Below are positions 48,121-56,163 of a stretch of 64,000 nt of DNA, one piece after another. Under the pieces are notes generated by a model, which made no database searches, was not told where the DNA came from, and was given only the letters and a program-made list of their open reading frames with translations. Made by a program: the position numbers and the translations under genes. The stretch's first letter is position 1; every line of letters starts with the position of its first letter. Source of the stretch: Labilibaculum sp. K2S (lineage in GTDB: Bacteria; Bacteroidota; Bacteroidia; Bacteroidales; Marinifilaceae). The stretch lies in the NCBI RefSeq assembly GCF_030372765.1, contig NZ_JAUCMW010000015.1, forward strand, positions 57,708 to 121,707, given 5' to 3'.

Positions 48121-48949
48121 TTTGTTTCTCGAGTGTACATTCTACAGCTTTGGAAAAACCATCATCAGTAACACTATCAGTCACCTGATATTTTAACCGC
48201 AATTCTTTGGGAGCATTGGCTACCACAAAACTGTGTTCACCCCAATCGAGCAGATCAAAATCATTGTAGTCATTCCCTATTGCAATCGATTCGCTTGCTT
48301 TAATTTGTAATTTGCTGCAAAGCCATTGGCATCCACGCCCTTTCGAAATGTGCTCGGGGAAAATCTCCATCCAAATCGATTCATGATCGAGTGGCGATGT
48401 TGCCCGAATGATTTTAATATCCGTAAATTTTGTCTTTAATTCCTCAAACCAATCTACCTTATTGGGCAGTATGGCCAAAATCTGGCAGGCATCCCGTTTG
48501 GTATCCTCCAGTTTACCCACAGGCGTCGCAAATTGCTTGTAAAGCGCCAGTCTTCGCTCAAAATCTAAATTTTTATTTCCACTTTGATAGTACCAGAACT
48601 GATGATTCAATGGAATGGGATCGAGAATCATAAAATCAATCTCATGATCGATTAAAATTTTCGATACCTCCAAAACTTCTTCAGCCTCAATTTGCTGAGA
48701 GTAGATTAATTCTTTCGTATTCCATTGCATAATGCCTGCTCCCGATGAAAAAATAAGGTAATCAATCGGAAAATCTTCCGGCAATACCGCCAAAGCTGAG
48801 TAAAGGGTTCTTCCCGTGGCAATCACTCTAATAATTTCTTGTTCTTTTAGTTTGTACAGAGTGTCGTAATTCTTTTTGCTGATACTACCCAGCGAAGGAA
48901 GCAAAGTGCCATCTAAATCAGTAACTACGATTTTTATTTTTGGAGTCAT
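48086..48949 (-). CDS. Cof-type HAD-superfamily phosphatase
   Basis: 287-residue haloacid-dehalogenase hydrolase, class IIB: catalytic DLDGTLLPS at the N-terminus, ATGRTLYSAL, SSGAGIM, and IAIGNDYNDFDLLDW at the metal site. Likely dephosphorylates sugar phosphates or flavin/pyridoxal phosphates; specificity cannot be read from sequence. Start set at the ATG at 48949, since the frame to 48976 adds nine unlike residues. The 3' end overlaps ald by 35 bp; neither gene has room for a separate terminator. Confidence 0.9.
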   Translation of the reverse strand: MTPKIKIVVTDLDGTLLPSLGSISKKNYDTLYKLKEQEIIRVIATGRTLYSALAVLPEDFPIDYLIFSSGAGIMQWNTKELIYSQQIEAEEVLEVSKILIDHEIDFMILDPIPLNHQFWYYQSGNKNLDFERRLALYKQFATPVGKLEDTKRDACQILAILPNKVDWFEELKTKFTDIKIIRATSPLDHESIWMEIFPEHISKGRGCQWLCSKLQIKASESIAIGNDYNDFDLLDWGEHSFVVANAPKELRLKYQVTDSVTDDGFSKAVECTLEKQTTSQQAANRCL

Positions 48950-49044
48950 AAAAGAGAGTTTTGGAAGAATTCTCAATTTACCGATTTAGAATGACAATTC
49001 TATAGGAGATGATGCTTATATAGGGAAAATGCATTTTCTTGATC

Positions 49045-49135
49045 TTCTGTATTTCCAATCAAATTACACTTTCGGGAGAACAATTATTGTCAGTTGTAAT
49101 TCCATACGCTTACCCCAAACCCCTAAAGGGGCTTA
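49045..49135. repeat. 91-bp repeat, copy 1
   Basis: Matches 50761-50851 over 91 bp with three mismatches and no gaps. It ends in ACCCCTAAAGGGGCTTA, which holds the palindrome CCCCTAAAGGGG. Typical of dispersed REP/MITE-like sequences in Bacteroidota; no coding content. Confidence 0.92.
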
Positions 49136-49163
49136 TGGATAGTCGTTTTTTTGAGTTCTCTCC

Positions 49164-49394
49164 CACCTCCCGCAAGTCTGCAACCTGTGGCAATTAGCGA
49201 GACATAATAATCTCAATTACACAAATTCTTATCACATTCGGTTTTCTTACTTGTAAAGTAGTTTTGAATTGCATTATTACAAATGTAGTAGTGCAAAAAA
49301 TGATGCAGGAGAAGTAGGACAGATTTCGGTTGAAATATGATAGTTTTTTTGACTGCTTTAGCAGAATACGAGCTGCAAGCTCGCGTTAGTAGGG
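49164..49394. repeat. 230-bp direct repeat, copy 1
   Basis: Runs from CACCTCCCGCAA to TAGTAGGG and is highly similar to 49713-49941. Begins with GCAATTAGCGAGACATAAT-type sequence and ends with the 34-bp motif that also occurs inverted at 50517. Lies upstream of array B. Open frames through it are not plausible genes. Confidence 0.9.
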
Positions 49395-49443
49395 AATTGT
49401 AGTGCTTATCAAGATGAAAATTCAGTATTCTATAATCTGTTTG

Positions 49444-49611
49444 TAAATTTGAATTGTTCCCAAACAAGCCTATGTTTTGTAGGTACAAGTCTGAAGTGTT
49501 CCGCCATAAGTCTAAGGCTTTCCGCGATAAGTCTGAAGTGTTCCGGCACAAGTCTAAGGCTTTCCGGCATAAGTCTGAAGTGTTCCGGCGTAAGTTTGCA
49601 ATTGTGCGCCA
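49444..49611. repeat. 21-bp-period tandem repeat array B
   Basis: Eight units in strict 21-bp register starting at 49444. The middle five alternate two types, AAGTCTGAAGTGTTCC... and AAGTCTAAGGCTTTCC..., giving a 42-bp higher-order repeat; the outer units are decayed. Read on the minus strand it spells heptapeptides such as EHFRLMP and ESLRLVP, but no start, RBS or conserved protein supports translation. It lies between the two 230-bp direct repeats. Confidence 0.92.
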
Positions 49612-49712
49612 CCGGTAATTCCAAAACTGATGTCGAAAACGGATAAACCGGGCATAACAAGAGAAAAAGTGGGAAGAAACAAGGATAAAAGGAGTGCTTA
49701 CAAGCAAGGTCT

Positions 49713-49941
49713 CACCTCCCGCAATTCTGCAACCTCTGGCAATTAGCGAGACATAATAATCTCAATTACACAAATTCTTATTACATTCACTTCTCTTACT
49801 TACAAAGTAGTTTTGAGTCGCATTATTACAAATATAGTAGTGCAAAAAATGATGCAGTAGAAGTAGGACAGATTTCGGTTGAAATATTGTAGCGTATTAT
49901 TTATTTCGCAGAACACGAACTACAAGATCGCGCTAGCAGGG
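49713..49941. repeat. 230-bp direct repeat, copy 2
   Basis: Second copy of 49164-49394, about 548 bp downstream. Similarity is strongest in the first 185 bp (ATTAGCGAGACATAATAA, AGTAGTGCAAAAAATGATGC, GACAGATTTCGGTTGAAATA). The end carries GCAGAACACGAACTACAAGA..., the left arm of the inverted pair that brackets the next gene. Confidence 0.9.
49908..49941 (+). repeat. 34-bp inverted repeat, left arm
   Basis: Matches the reverse complement of 50517-50550 at 27 of 34 positions. Together the arms enclose the membrane-protein gene at 49975-50511. A third copy in the same orientation as this one ends the first 230-bp repeat (about 49361-49394). Confidence 0.8.
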
Positions 49942-49974
49942 GATGGGAAGAATTAATTAAACAATTTAAATCAA

Positions 49975-50511
49975 ATGATGATCAAAGCAATGATTAAAAA
50001 TATTTACAGATTTTATCATCCTTTACCGATGGTCGTTTTAGCATTATCTATTATAATACTTACTGTGTTATATTGGACGAAAGTAGGTGCTTTTAATTAT
50101 TTTAGTTTAATTATATTTATTATAAGCACTGTATTCCTTTTTTCTTATAAACAATTGGTGGTTAGTCATAATAGATGTGAATTTCATACGCGAATATTAT
50201 TTTTTCGACTTGCCAATAAAGAAATAGAGATAGGTGAAGTTCAAGAAATTATTCTTATTAGCAATATAAGTTCTACAATAATTCAAAGTTTAGGAGCAAG
50301 GGGGCAGACAGGACGAGAGATAACTAATATATCTAATGATTTGTTTCTTAAAAATAAATATGAGGATCCAATTGTAATTTTTAGGTCTGCTAATTTTAGT
50401 AAAGTTAATAAGTTAGCAATATTTTTTTCTAAGTATTATAACATACCAGTACAAATACATAAGAAGGAAAACTTTTATTCCTCTAATACTGATCCCGGAA
50501 AAGAAAAATAA
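49975..50511 (+). CDS. Small two-span membrane protein, PH-like, unknown function
   Basis: 178 residues with two adjacent transmembrane segments (about 18-35, PMVVLALSIIILTVLYW; 40-56, YFSLIIFIISTVFLFSY). A soluble tail follows with a pattern resembling bacterial PH-like (YcxB-type) domains: VVSHNRCEFHTRILFFRLANKEIEIGEVQEIILI. It is noticeably more AT-rich than its neighbours and has no operon partners. It is bracketed by 34-bp inverted repeats and sits in a repeat-rich island, which suggests a transferred cassette. Start could also be the second Met pair (49990). Real coding is likely from composition and a clean membrane-protein profile; function unknown. Confidence 0.7.
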   Translation: MMIKAMIKNIYRFYHPLPMVVLALSIIILTVLYWTKVGAFNYFSLIIFIISTVFLFSYKQLVVSHNRCEFHTRILFFRLANKEIEIGEVQEIILISNISSTIIQSLGARGQTGREITNISNDLFLKNKYEDPIVIFRSANFSKVNKLAIFFSKYYNIPVQIHKKENFYSSNTDPGKEK

Positions 50512-50516
50512 ATGAA

Positions 50517-50550
50517 CCTCGCTAGTGCGACCTTGTAGCTCCTATTCTGC
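50517..50550 (-). repeat. 34-bp inverted repeat, right arm
   Basis: CCTCGCTAGTGCGACC...CTATTCTGC, the inverted partner of 49908-49941, starting 5 bp after the stop of the membrane-protein gene. Confidence 0.8.
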
Positions 50551-50760
50551 ACAAGCAGTTAAAATTAAGAAGTAAAATACAAGTCCCTGCAGATATCTTA
50601 CCTACAGGTTTCGAGTTCTAGGATTTGTAATCCCTTGTCATTCCCTCACTTCCCGCAATTCTTCGCCTTGTGCTACCAATGGAAAACATTCATAATCGAG
50701 ATACAGGCTTAAAATTCAAATCATTCTTTAAATTTTCAGACAAGTGTGCAGCGCATACTT
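50551..50760. other. Non-coding stretch within the repeat island
   Basis: Contains fragments reminiscent of dispersed repeats (TTCGAGTTCTAGGATTTGTAA; CTCACTTCCCGCAATTCTTC, a weak relative of the start of the 230-bp repeats). No gene seen. Confidence 0.5.
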
Positions 50761-50851
50761 TTCTGTATTTCCAATCAAATTACACTTTTGGGATAACAAT
50801 TATTGTCAGTTGTATTTCCATACGCTTACCCCAAACCCCTAAAGGGGCTTA
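50761..50851. repeat. 91-bp repeat, copy 2
   Basis: 88 of 91 positions identical to 49045-49135. Beyond the palindrome CCCCTAAAGGGG, the following bases (to about 50930) contain TCCCCTTTAGGGA and CATTTAGGGGTAGG, further degenerate copies of the same short motif in both orientations, ending close to the SprA-like gene. Confidence 0.92.
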
Positions 50852-50959
50852 CTGGTGCGGTTTGGAAAAGTCCCCTTTAGGGAATTGAAGCGAAGCGGAA
50901 ATCGATGAAGTCCATTTAGGGGTAGGTTAAAGGAAATTCTCTTTAAAAACAGCAAAGCC

Positions 50960-53900
50960 CTAAAAATAAGCCTTCACCTCCATACTGCCCACATGAATGG
51001 TTTTGCCGCCCTCGCTGTTGCGGCCATTGTACGAAACGCTCAATTGAAATAGTTTGCTTAGTTGTTGGTTGTAGCCCAGGCTCCAGGTTGTGTTGTTGCC
51101 CGGTAAAAAGCCTTCGAGCATTTCGTAGGCTATCGAGCTGTTCGATTCGGCATTAAAATCAACCAGTAAATAGTTAAGCGTGGCCATTAATTGGCCGGTT
51201 TTGGCCAAGGAATACTGGCAGTCGGCGCCTATGTTGTGCGTGTTCGATTTTTCGGTGGCCAAGTCATTTTCCTTGCTGTTGTAGGTGTAGTTCAATCCGA
51301 ACTGAAAGGCCAATGTTGGCTGAAACTGAAGCTTTAATTCGTTTTTAATTTCCTGCAAAGAATAATTTTTATCGGCGAACGATTCATTGTTTAAGTTCTT
51401 CTCGCCAAAATCGGTTCGGTTGCTCAGCTGGTTCGAGTCTCCAATTTTCCATTGAAAGCGAAATCCGTTCTGCATGTATTTTCGGCGTTCGAAACCCTGG
51501 GTAAGCAGTTGTTTGCCGTTACTGCTTAAATGAATAAGGTCCCAATTGGTTTTCGATTTGGGTTTATGGTACGAAAAGGTATTCTGAAAACTCGAATTGA
51601 TGGTGATGAGGTTTTCGTTGGAAGCATGAGCCAGGAAGGGATTCGCATACAGATTAAAATCATTTGCCAAACTCTTTTTCGAAATGCGGTAGGCAAAGCG
51701 GTTGTTGAATCGTTTCAAAAAAGAGACAAATTTCTGTTCTGATTTAAGTCGACTCAATCTCAAATTGAATGTCTGTCGGAATTCGCTGGTAAACACCTTT
51801 TGATAATTGTTGGTATTGGTGCCAACACGAATGTAATTGGCCTCGTCTTTAAAACTGGCAATCTCAAATTCATTAATCTCTTTCACTTCATTTCCGTTGT
51901 AATCCGTCCAGCGATAAATTCCCTGTCCTTCGTTTACCTCCACAAACGAAAATTCTTTTTCGCTCTCCAGGCCCGATCCCAGTTCATAGTAGGTAGATGT
52001 TTGCAGCAATCCTTTTTTAATTCGTGCCTGATGTTCCAATTTTCCTAAAAAAGTATTTTCGGGCTTCTCGTCGCTGTAGCTGTTGTCCAAAATGGATAGT
52101 TTCCGGTAAATCGTTTCTATTTTCAGTTGATTGTTCCGGTTCTTCTTCAGCCAGATTTGTGCCCCAAAATCCTGCGATTCGCTTTGTGCTTTCAGGTCAT
52201 TTCCCTTGGGCAGATAATCTTTTCTTTTCTGATAGTAGACCTGAAATTGATTTTCGGATGAGTCACGGTTGGTAATATATACTTTATAGGAATGAAAAGA
52301 AGAGCTGTTTGCCAACAGATCATGACTGGTTTTATTTTCCCACTGATTGTTTTCGCTTTCGGTTTGCACACCAATTTTGGCAAAGCCAAGTGCATAAGAT
52401 GTATTCAGCTGGTGACGGTAGAATTTTGTTTCAAGGCTTTCCTGATCGGTGGCCAAAGCATTTCCTGTAAAGTCAATTGTCAGATTCTTTTTCGAGAACT
52501 GTAAACCCAAAGAATGTTTGTTTCCCTGATAATCGCTGTCCTTTTTCAAAACAGAGAATTCGTATCCGGCCTGTCCCCAGTTTTGGTTCGAAAAAACGTT
52601 GCTGAGCGAATAAAAATTCTCATTCGAATCCGTAAAGTCATCCTGTAAATTCCAGTTCCGTTTATATTCTGCCGATTGAAATGGCTCTATCTCCGAAAAG
52701 TTTTGGTTGATATGGTGAAAACTCAGTTTCGTTTTCAGAAGTTTAAGTGTATCCGCAAAATTGGAACTCTTCTCCAGCGAAAAATCCACAGCAATGCCTT
52801 GATTGTCGCCATCGTCAAGGGACGAAAAGGTGTTCAGATCACGATTGCTCAGCGCCAATTCGAATTTCGAATTTAGCTTTTCAGTCAGGTTCACATCTCC
52901 GCCAAAGGAAAATAATTGTTGTTTTTGAGGAGCGACCAATTGCACTACCGGCTCAAATTCTCCTTGCGGAACTCCGTTTACCGGATCAATCCATTGGTAC
53001 ACCCGCCCGTTGGCAGCACCGTTTACCTGCTGGTAGTTTCCGTTATTTGCTCCGGTAAAAGAAAAGTTGGCCCGGTAAATGGCACTGTCGGCATTGGTGG
53101 AGTATTGGTAAATGTCGTATTCAATGTTCTCAATGCTTCGCTTGATTTTTTTGTACAAAACAAAATCGTTCGAGTAGTCAACTTCTTCAACATTGGGCAC
53201 CTTGGCTAATTCCAGATTGTCTCCAACAGTACTAAGCAGCAGTTTGTTTTCATCGCTTAACGACTGATCGATAGACTGACTTTTGCTGTCCTGTTCGTGA
53301 TAGAAATTGAACCAGAATTTTCCGGTTCTGGTTTTCAGTTCATTGCTGTTAAAAAGCAAATACCTCGAATAATTTTCTTCTGAGTATTCAAATTCGATAA
53401 TGATTCGGGAGTTTCGGGTGATTGGCTGTTTTGTGGTAAATGTAAGTTCCGCAGTATTGTAATTAATTACGTAATCGTTTTGTTCTCCTCTGTTCAGGAG
53501 CTTTCCATCCACAAAAACTTTTTCGGTACCCGCCAAAACAATAATATAGCTTTCGTTGTTGGCGCCAATCATCCGGTAAGGCCCTTGAATTCCTTCCGAA
53601 CCCTGCAGTTCCATTCTGTTGAATTTTCCTTTGGCAATAGAGGCACTAATGGTCGATCTGAATTCAGCCTTACTCTTTTTTCCTTTTGCCAGCAGACCCG
53701 AGAATTTTCCTCCCTGCACTTTTTTGTGAAAACGCATGAATTTCCCTGTTGGAGACTGTACTTCGTAATCGCCCAAAGTGAGTTCTTTGGTGTCGTCGTA
53801 CAATTGAATGTAGATTCGGTCAAAATCATTAATGGTTTGCGTGTTCCCGTCGGGTTGTATGGGAATGTTATTGTCGGAGATGGCCGCTAAAATACTTACA

Positions 53901-54412
53901 TCATTGGTTAGTTTGCCCGATAGCTGCAGATTCAGGTTCGAGTTCACCACCACATCCTGATTGTTGCCGTAGGAGATCCCGCGGGTGTAATTCCCTTGTT
54001 TCTCCAGTTGTCCGCCCGAAAAGGCTTCTCTCCTTGTATAGGATGGATCAATAGCAAAAGGTTTGGAGCGGTTATTTCCCGATAGCTTTAGTTGCGATAA
54101 ATCCCGGTTGTATCTTGGTTTTGTTATGTTGTAATCGAATACGCGGTATTCTATTTTTACCAATTCGCTTTTTTGTTTCAGTTCCTGCGAAGGAATAAAA
54201 GTTCCTTTGCCAATATTAATCTGATACCAATCTTTGTTTACCAGTTTATTTTGCTGATACACTTTAACCGTTCCCGGCAATATTAACATCGAATCCAGTT
54301 GAATCGTATCCTGGTTCAGATGTGCAATTTGGCTTCTTAAATTGCTTTGAGTTTGACCAAGCATTTTAAAACCAGATAAAATCAGCAATATGAAAAGGAT
54401 TGGGAATCTCAA
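50960..54412 (-). CDS. SprA-like large outer-membrane protein
   Basis: About 1150 residues from a TTG start at 54412, which gives a clean signal peptide (MRFPILFILLILSGFKMLGQ). The longer frame to 54547 has no sensible signal and would leave 9 bp to the divergent waaA, whose -7 box lies inside it. The N-terminal part resembles SprA, the type IX translocon: RGISYGNNQDVVVNSNLNL, AAISDNNIPIQPDGNTQ, DFDRIYIQL. The rest is rich in alternating beta-strand sequence to the terminal aromatic SMEVKAYF, typical of an outer-membrane barrel. True SprA proteins are about twice as long, so this is a shorter paralogue. GC content appears higher than in neighbours, especially the last third. Confidence 0.75.
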   Translation of the reverse strand: MRFPILFILLILSGFKMLGQTQSNLRSQIAHLNQDTIQLDSMLILPGTVKVYQQNKLVNKDWYQINIGKGTFIPSQELKQKSELVKIEYRVFDYNITKPRYNRDLSQLKLSGNNRSKPFAIDPSYTRREAFSGGQLEKQGNYTRGISYGNNQDVVVNSNLNLQLSGKLTNDVSILAAISDNNIPIQPDGNTQTINDFDRIYIQLYDDTKELTLGDYEVQSPTGKFMRFHKKVQGGKFSGLLAKGKKSKAEFRSTISASIAKGKFNRMELQGSEGIQGPYRMIGANNESYIIVLAGTEKVFVDGKLLNRGEQNDYVINYNTAELTFTTKQPITRNSRIIIEFEYSEENYSRYLLFNSNELKTRTGKFWFNFYHEQDSKSQSIDQSLSDENKLLLSTVGDNLELAKVPNVEEVDYSNDFVLYKKIKRSIENIEYDIYQYSTNADSAIYRANFSFTGANNGNYQQVNGAANGRVYQWIDPVNGVPQGEFEPVVQLVAPQKQQLFSFGGDVNLTEKLNSKFELALSNRDLNTFSSLDDGDNQGIAVDFSLEKSSNFADTLKLLKTKLSFHHINQNFSEIEPFQSAEYKRNWNLQDDFTDSNENFYSLSNVFSNQNWGQAGYEFSVLKKDSDYQGNKHSLGLQFSKKNLTIDFTGNALATDQESLETKFYRHQLNTSYALGFAKIGVQTESENNQWENKTSHDLLANSSSFHSYKVYITNRDSSENQFQVYYQKRKDYLPKGNDLKAQSESQDFGAQIWLKKNRNNQLKIETIYRKLSILDNSYSDEKPENTFLGKLEHQARIKKGLLQTSTYYELGSGLESEKEFSFVEVNEGQGIYRWTDYNGNEVKEINEFEIASFKDEANYIRVGTNTNNYQKVFTSEFRQTFNLRLSRLKSEQKFVSFLKRFNNRFAYRISKKSLANDFNLYANPFLAHASNENLITINSSFQNTFSYHKPKSKTNWDLIHLSSNGKQLLTQGFERRKYMQNGFRFQWKIGDSNQLSNRTDFGEKNLNNESFADKNYSLQEIKNELKLQFQPTLAFQFGLNYTYNSKENDLATEKSNTHNIGADCQYSLAKTGQLMATLNYLLVDFNAESNSSIAYEMLEGFLPGNNTTWSLGYNQQLSKLFQLSVSYNGRNSEGGKTIHVGSMEVKAYF

Positions 54413-54496
54413 ATGAGTTTGTCTTTTTAGTAATTGTTTCTGGCCTGTAAAATAAAATCGCTTGGTGTTAAAACGAAATCCTCCACCTAAAATTAT

Positions 54497-54504
54497 TAGT
54501 TTTG
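54497..54504 (+). promoter_or_regulatory. -7 box (TAGTTTTG) of waaA
   Basis: Exact TAnnTTTG, 53 bp before the waaA ATG. Its position argues against the upstream start of the divergent SprA-like gene. Confidence 0.5.
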
Positions 54505-54556
54505 CAGTGAATAAATATAAGGAAGCTATTCCGGTTAACAGTAACAAATTTCAATT

Positions 54557-55780
54557 ATGGTTCTCTTTTACAACCTTTCGATACGATTCTATGTTTTAAT
54601 GGTGCGAATTGCAGCTTTTTTTAATCCAAAAGCAAAGCAATGGGTTGATGGTAGAAAAAACTTATTGCCTAAAATTGCAGAGGCGGTTAAAGGGGAAGAG
54701 AATTTGGTTTGGTTTCATTCTGCATCTTTGGGTGAATTTGAGCAAGGCCGACCGGTCATCGAAAAGTTCAAAAAGGAGCATCCTGAATATAAAGTTGTAC
54801 TCACCTTCTTTTCTCCCTCGGGTTACGAGGTTCGTAAGAATTACGCCGGCGCGGATTTTATTTTCTACCTGCCACCTGATTTTCCTTCTTACGCAAGACA
54901 GTTTGTCGATTTAGTGAACCCCAAAATGGCTTTCTTCATTAAATATGAATTCTGGCATCATTACTTGAAGGAATTGAAAAAAAGAAATATTCCAACCTAT
55001 ATATTCTCTACTATTTTCAGACCCAACCAACTGTTTTTTAAGCCTTGGGGCGGATTTTACAGAAGTATGCTCTCAGCTTTTACTCATTTCTTTGTACAAA
55101 ATCAGGAGTCGGAAAATTTATTGAAAGGCATTGAATTCAAAAATGTGTCGATAGCGGGTGATACTCGATTCGATAGAGTGTATTCAATAGCAACCGGATC
55201 GAAAACATTACCCAAAGTGGAAGGTTTTAGTCAAGGGAGACTGGTTTTGATTGCAGGCAGTACCTGGCCAAAAGATGAGGAGTTTCTGATTAAGTATATC
55301 AATACCTCTAAAAATAACTACAAATACATTATTGCTGCTCACGAGGTAGACGAGAACCATATAAAGAATATTGTTGCTCAGATTGAGAAGCCTTGGGTGC
55401 GTTACACCAATGCCTCGAAAGATGAAATTCAGGCTGCCGAAGTTTTGGTGATTGATTGTATTGGAGTTCTTTCATCTTTGTACAGATATGGTGATGTTTC
55501 ATATATTGGTGGTGGTTTCGGTCGTGGAATTCACAATACTTTAGAGGCGGCTACCTTTGGTTTGCCTATTATTTTTGGGCCTAATTACCACAAATTTCAA
55601 GAAGCAAAAGATCTGATTGAATTGGGTGCTTCATATTCTTATGAAAAATATGATGATTTACAGATTCTATTGGATAACTACTTCGAAAATGAAAAAGAGC
55701 GGCTGTTTTCCGGTGATAAATCGAAAAAATACGTCGACTCAAAAAGAGGAGCAAGCGCTCAAATTCTTTCCGTAATTTAA
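54557..55780 (+). CDS. waaA: 3-deoxy-D-manno-octulosonic acid (Kdo) transferase
   Basis: Transfers Kdo to lipid A at the inner membrane. 407 residues: N-terminal membrane anchor, VWFHSASLGEFEQGRPVIEKFK (family motif), TFFSPSGYEVRK, and the C-terminal sugar-nucleotide half with AGSTWPKDEE, YIGGGFGRGIHNTLEAATFGLPIIFGPNY. The GT-B fold is complete. Divergent from the SprA-like gene. Confidence 0.96.
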   Translation: MVLFYNLSIRFYVLMVRIAAFFNPKAKQWVDGRKNLLPKIAEAVKGEENLVWFHSASLGEFEQGRPVIEKFKKEHPEYKVVLTFFSPSGYEVRKNYAGADFIFYLPPDFPSYARQFVDLVNPKMAFFIKYEFWHHYLKELKKRNIPTYIFSTIFRPNQLFFKPWGGFYRSMLSAFTHFFVQNQESENLLKGIEFKNVSIAGDTRFDRVYSIATGSKTLPKVEGFSQGRLVLIAGSTWPKDEEFLIKYINTSKNNYKYIIAAHEVDENHIKNIVAQIEKPWVRYTNASKDEIQAAEVLVIDCIGVLSSLYRYGDVSYIGGGFGRGIHNTLEAATFGLPIIFGPNYHKFQEAKDLIELGASYSYEKYDDLQILLDNYFENEKERLFSGDKSKKYVDSKRGASAQILSVI

Positions 55781-56163
55781 TCCTAACTGAACCGAATTAT
55801 TAGTTTGAATTTTAAAAACTCAATGTTTGTTGAGGGTGCCGCGTTTTGCAAACTTGTTTTTATTAAAAGTGCTTTTTTGGTGACTAAAATGCTTGTGAAT
55901 GCCAATTGCTTTTTTAAGTAAATTTTATCAGGTATTTTCTTTTTTGAAAACTTTTCACTTTTTTATTAAAATTATCTACCTGTAGATGAATCTATTAACA
56001 TGTAGTTGTGGATAACTTTATTTTAAAGTTGTGTAATAATATTGCTCGGTGTTATCAAGTTGTGTACCTTGCATACTACAAAATTTACCCTGTTCGAAAA
56101 GGGCAAATTGTTGATAATAAACAAAGAAACTTATATAAATAACCCCACTTTTTTACGATCTTA
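55781..56163. other. nrdJ upstream region with DnaA box and palindrome
   Basis: 383 bp without a gene. It contains a perfect DnaA box (TGTGGATAA, 56007-56015, minus-strand TTATCCACA), a weaker one (TTATCTACC, 55972-55980), and a 14-bp palindrome ATCTACCTGTAGAT (55974-55987). No clear NrdR box pair and no B12 riboswitch was seen here. Confidence 0.6.
56007..56015 (-). promoter_or_regulatory. DnaA box
   Basis: TTATCCACA on the minus strand, identical to the consensus nine-mer, about 150 bp before nrdJ. A chance match is possible for a single nine-mer. Confidence 0.5.

Noticed and set aside
49213..49707. Minus-strand 164-residue reading frame with heptapeptide repeats
   Set aside because: It spans the 230-bp repeat and array B; the protein repeats simply mirror the DNA repeats, and no signal or domain is recognisable.
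55781..56163. Chromosomal replication origin
   Set aside because: One perfect and one weak DnaA box is too few, and no dnaA, dnaN or origin-type AT-rich repeat block is adjacent.
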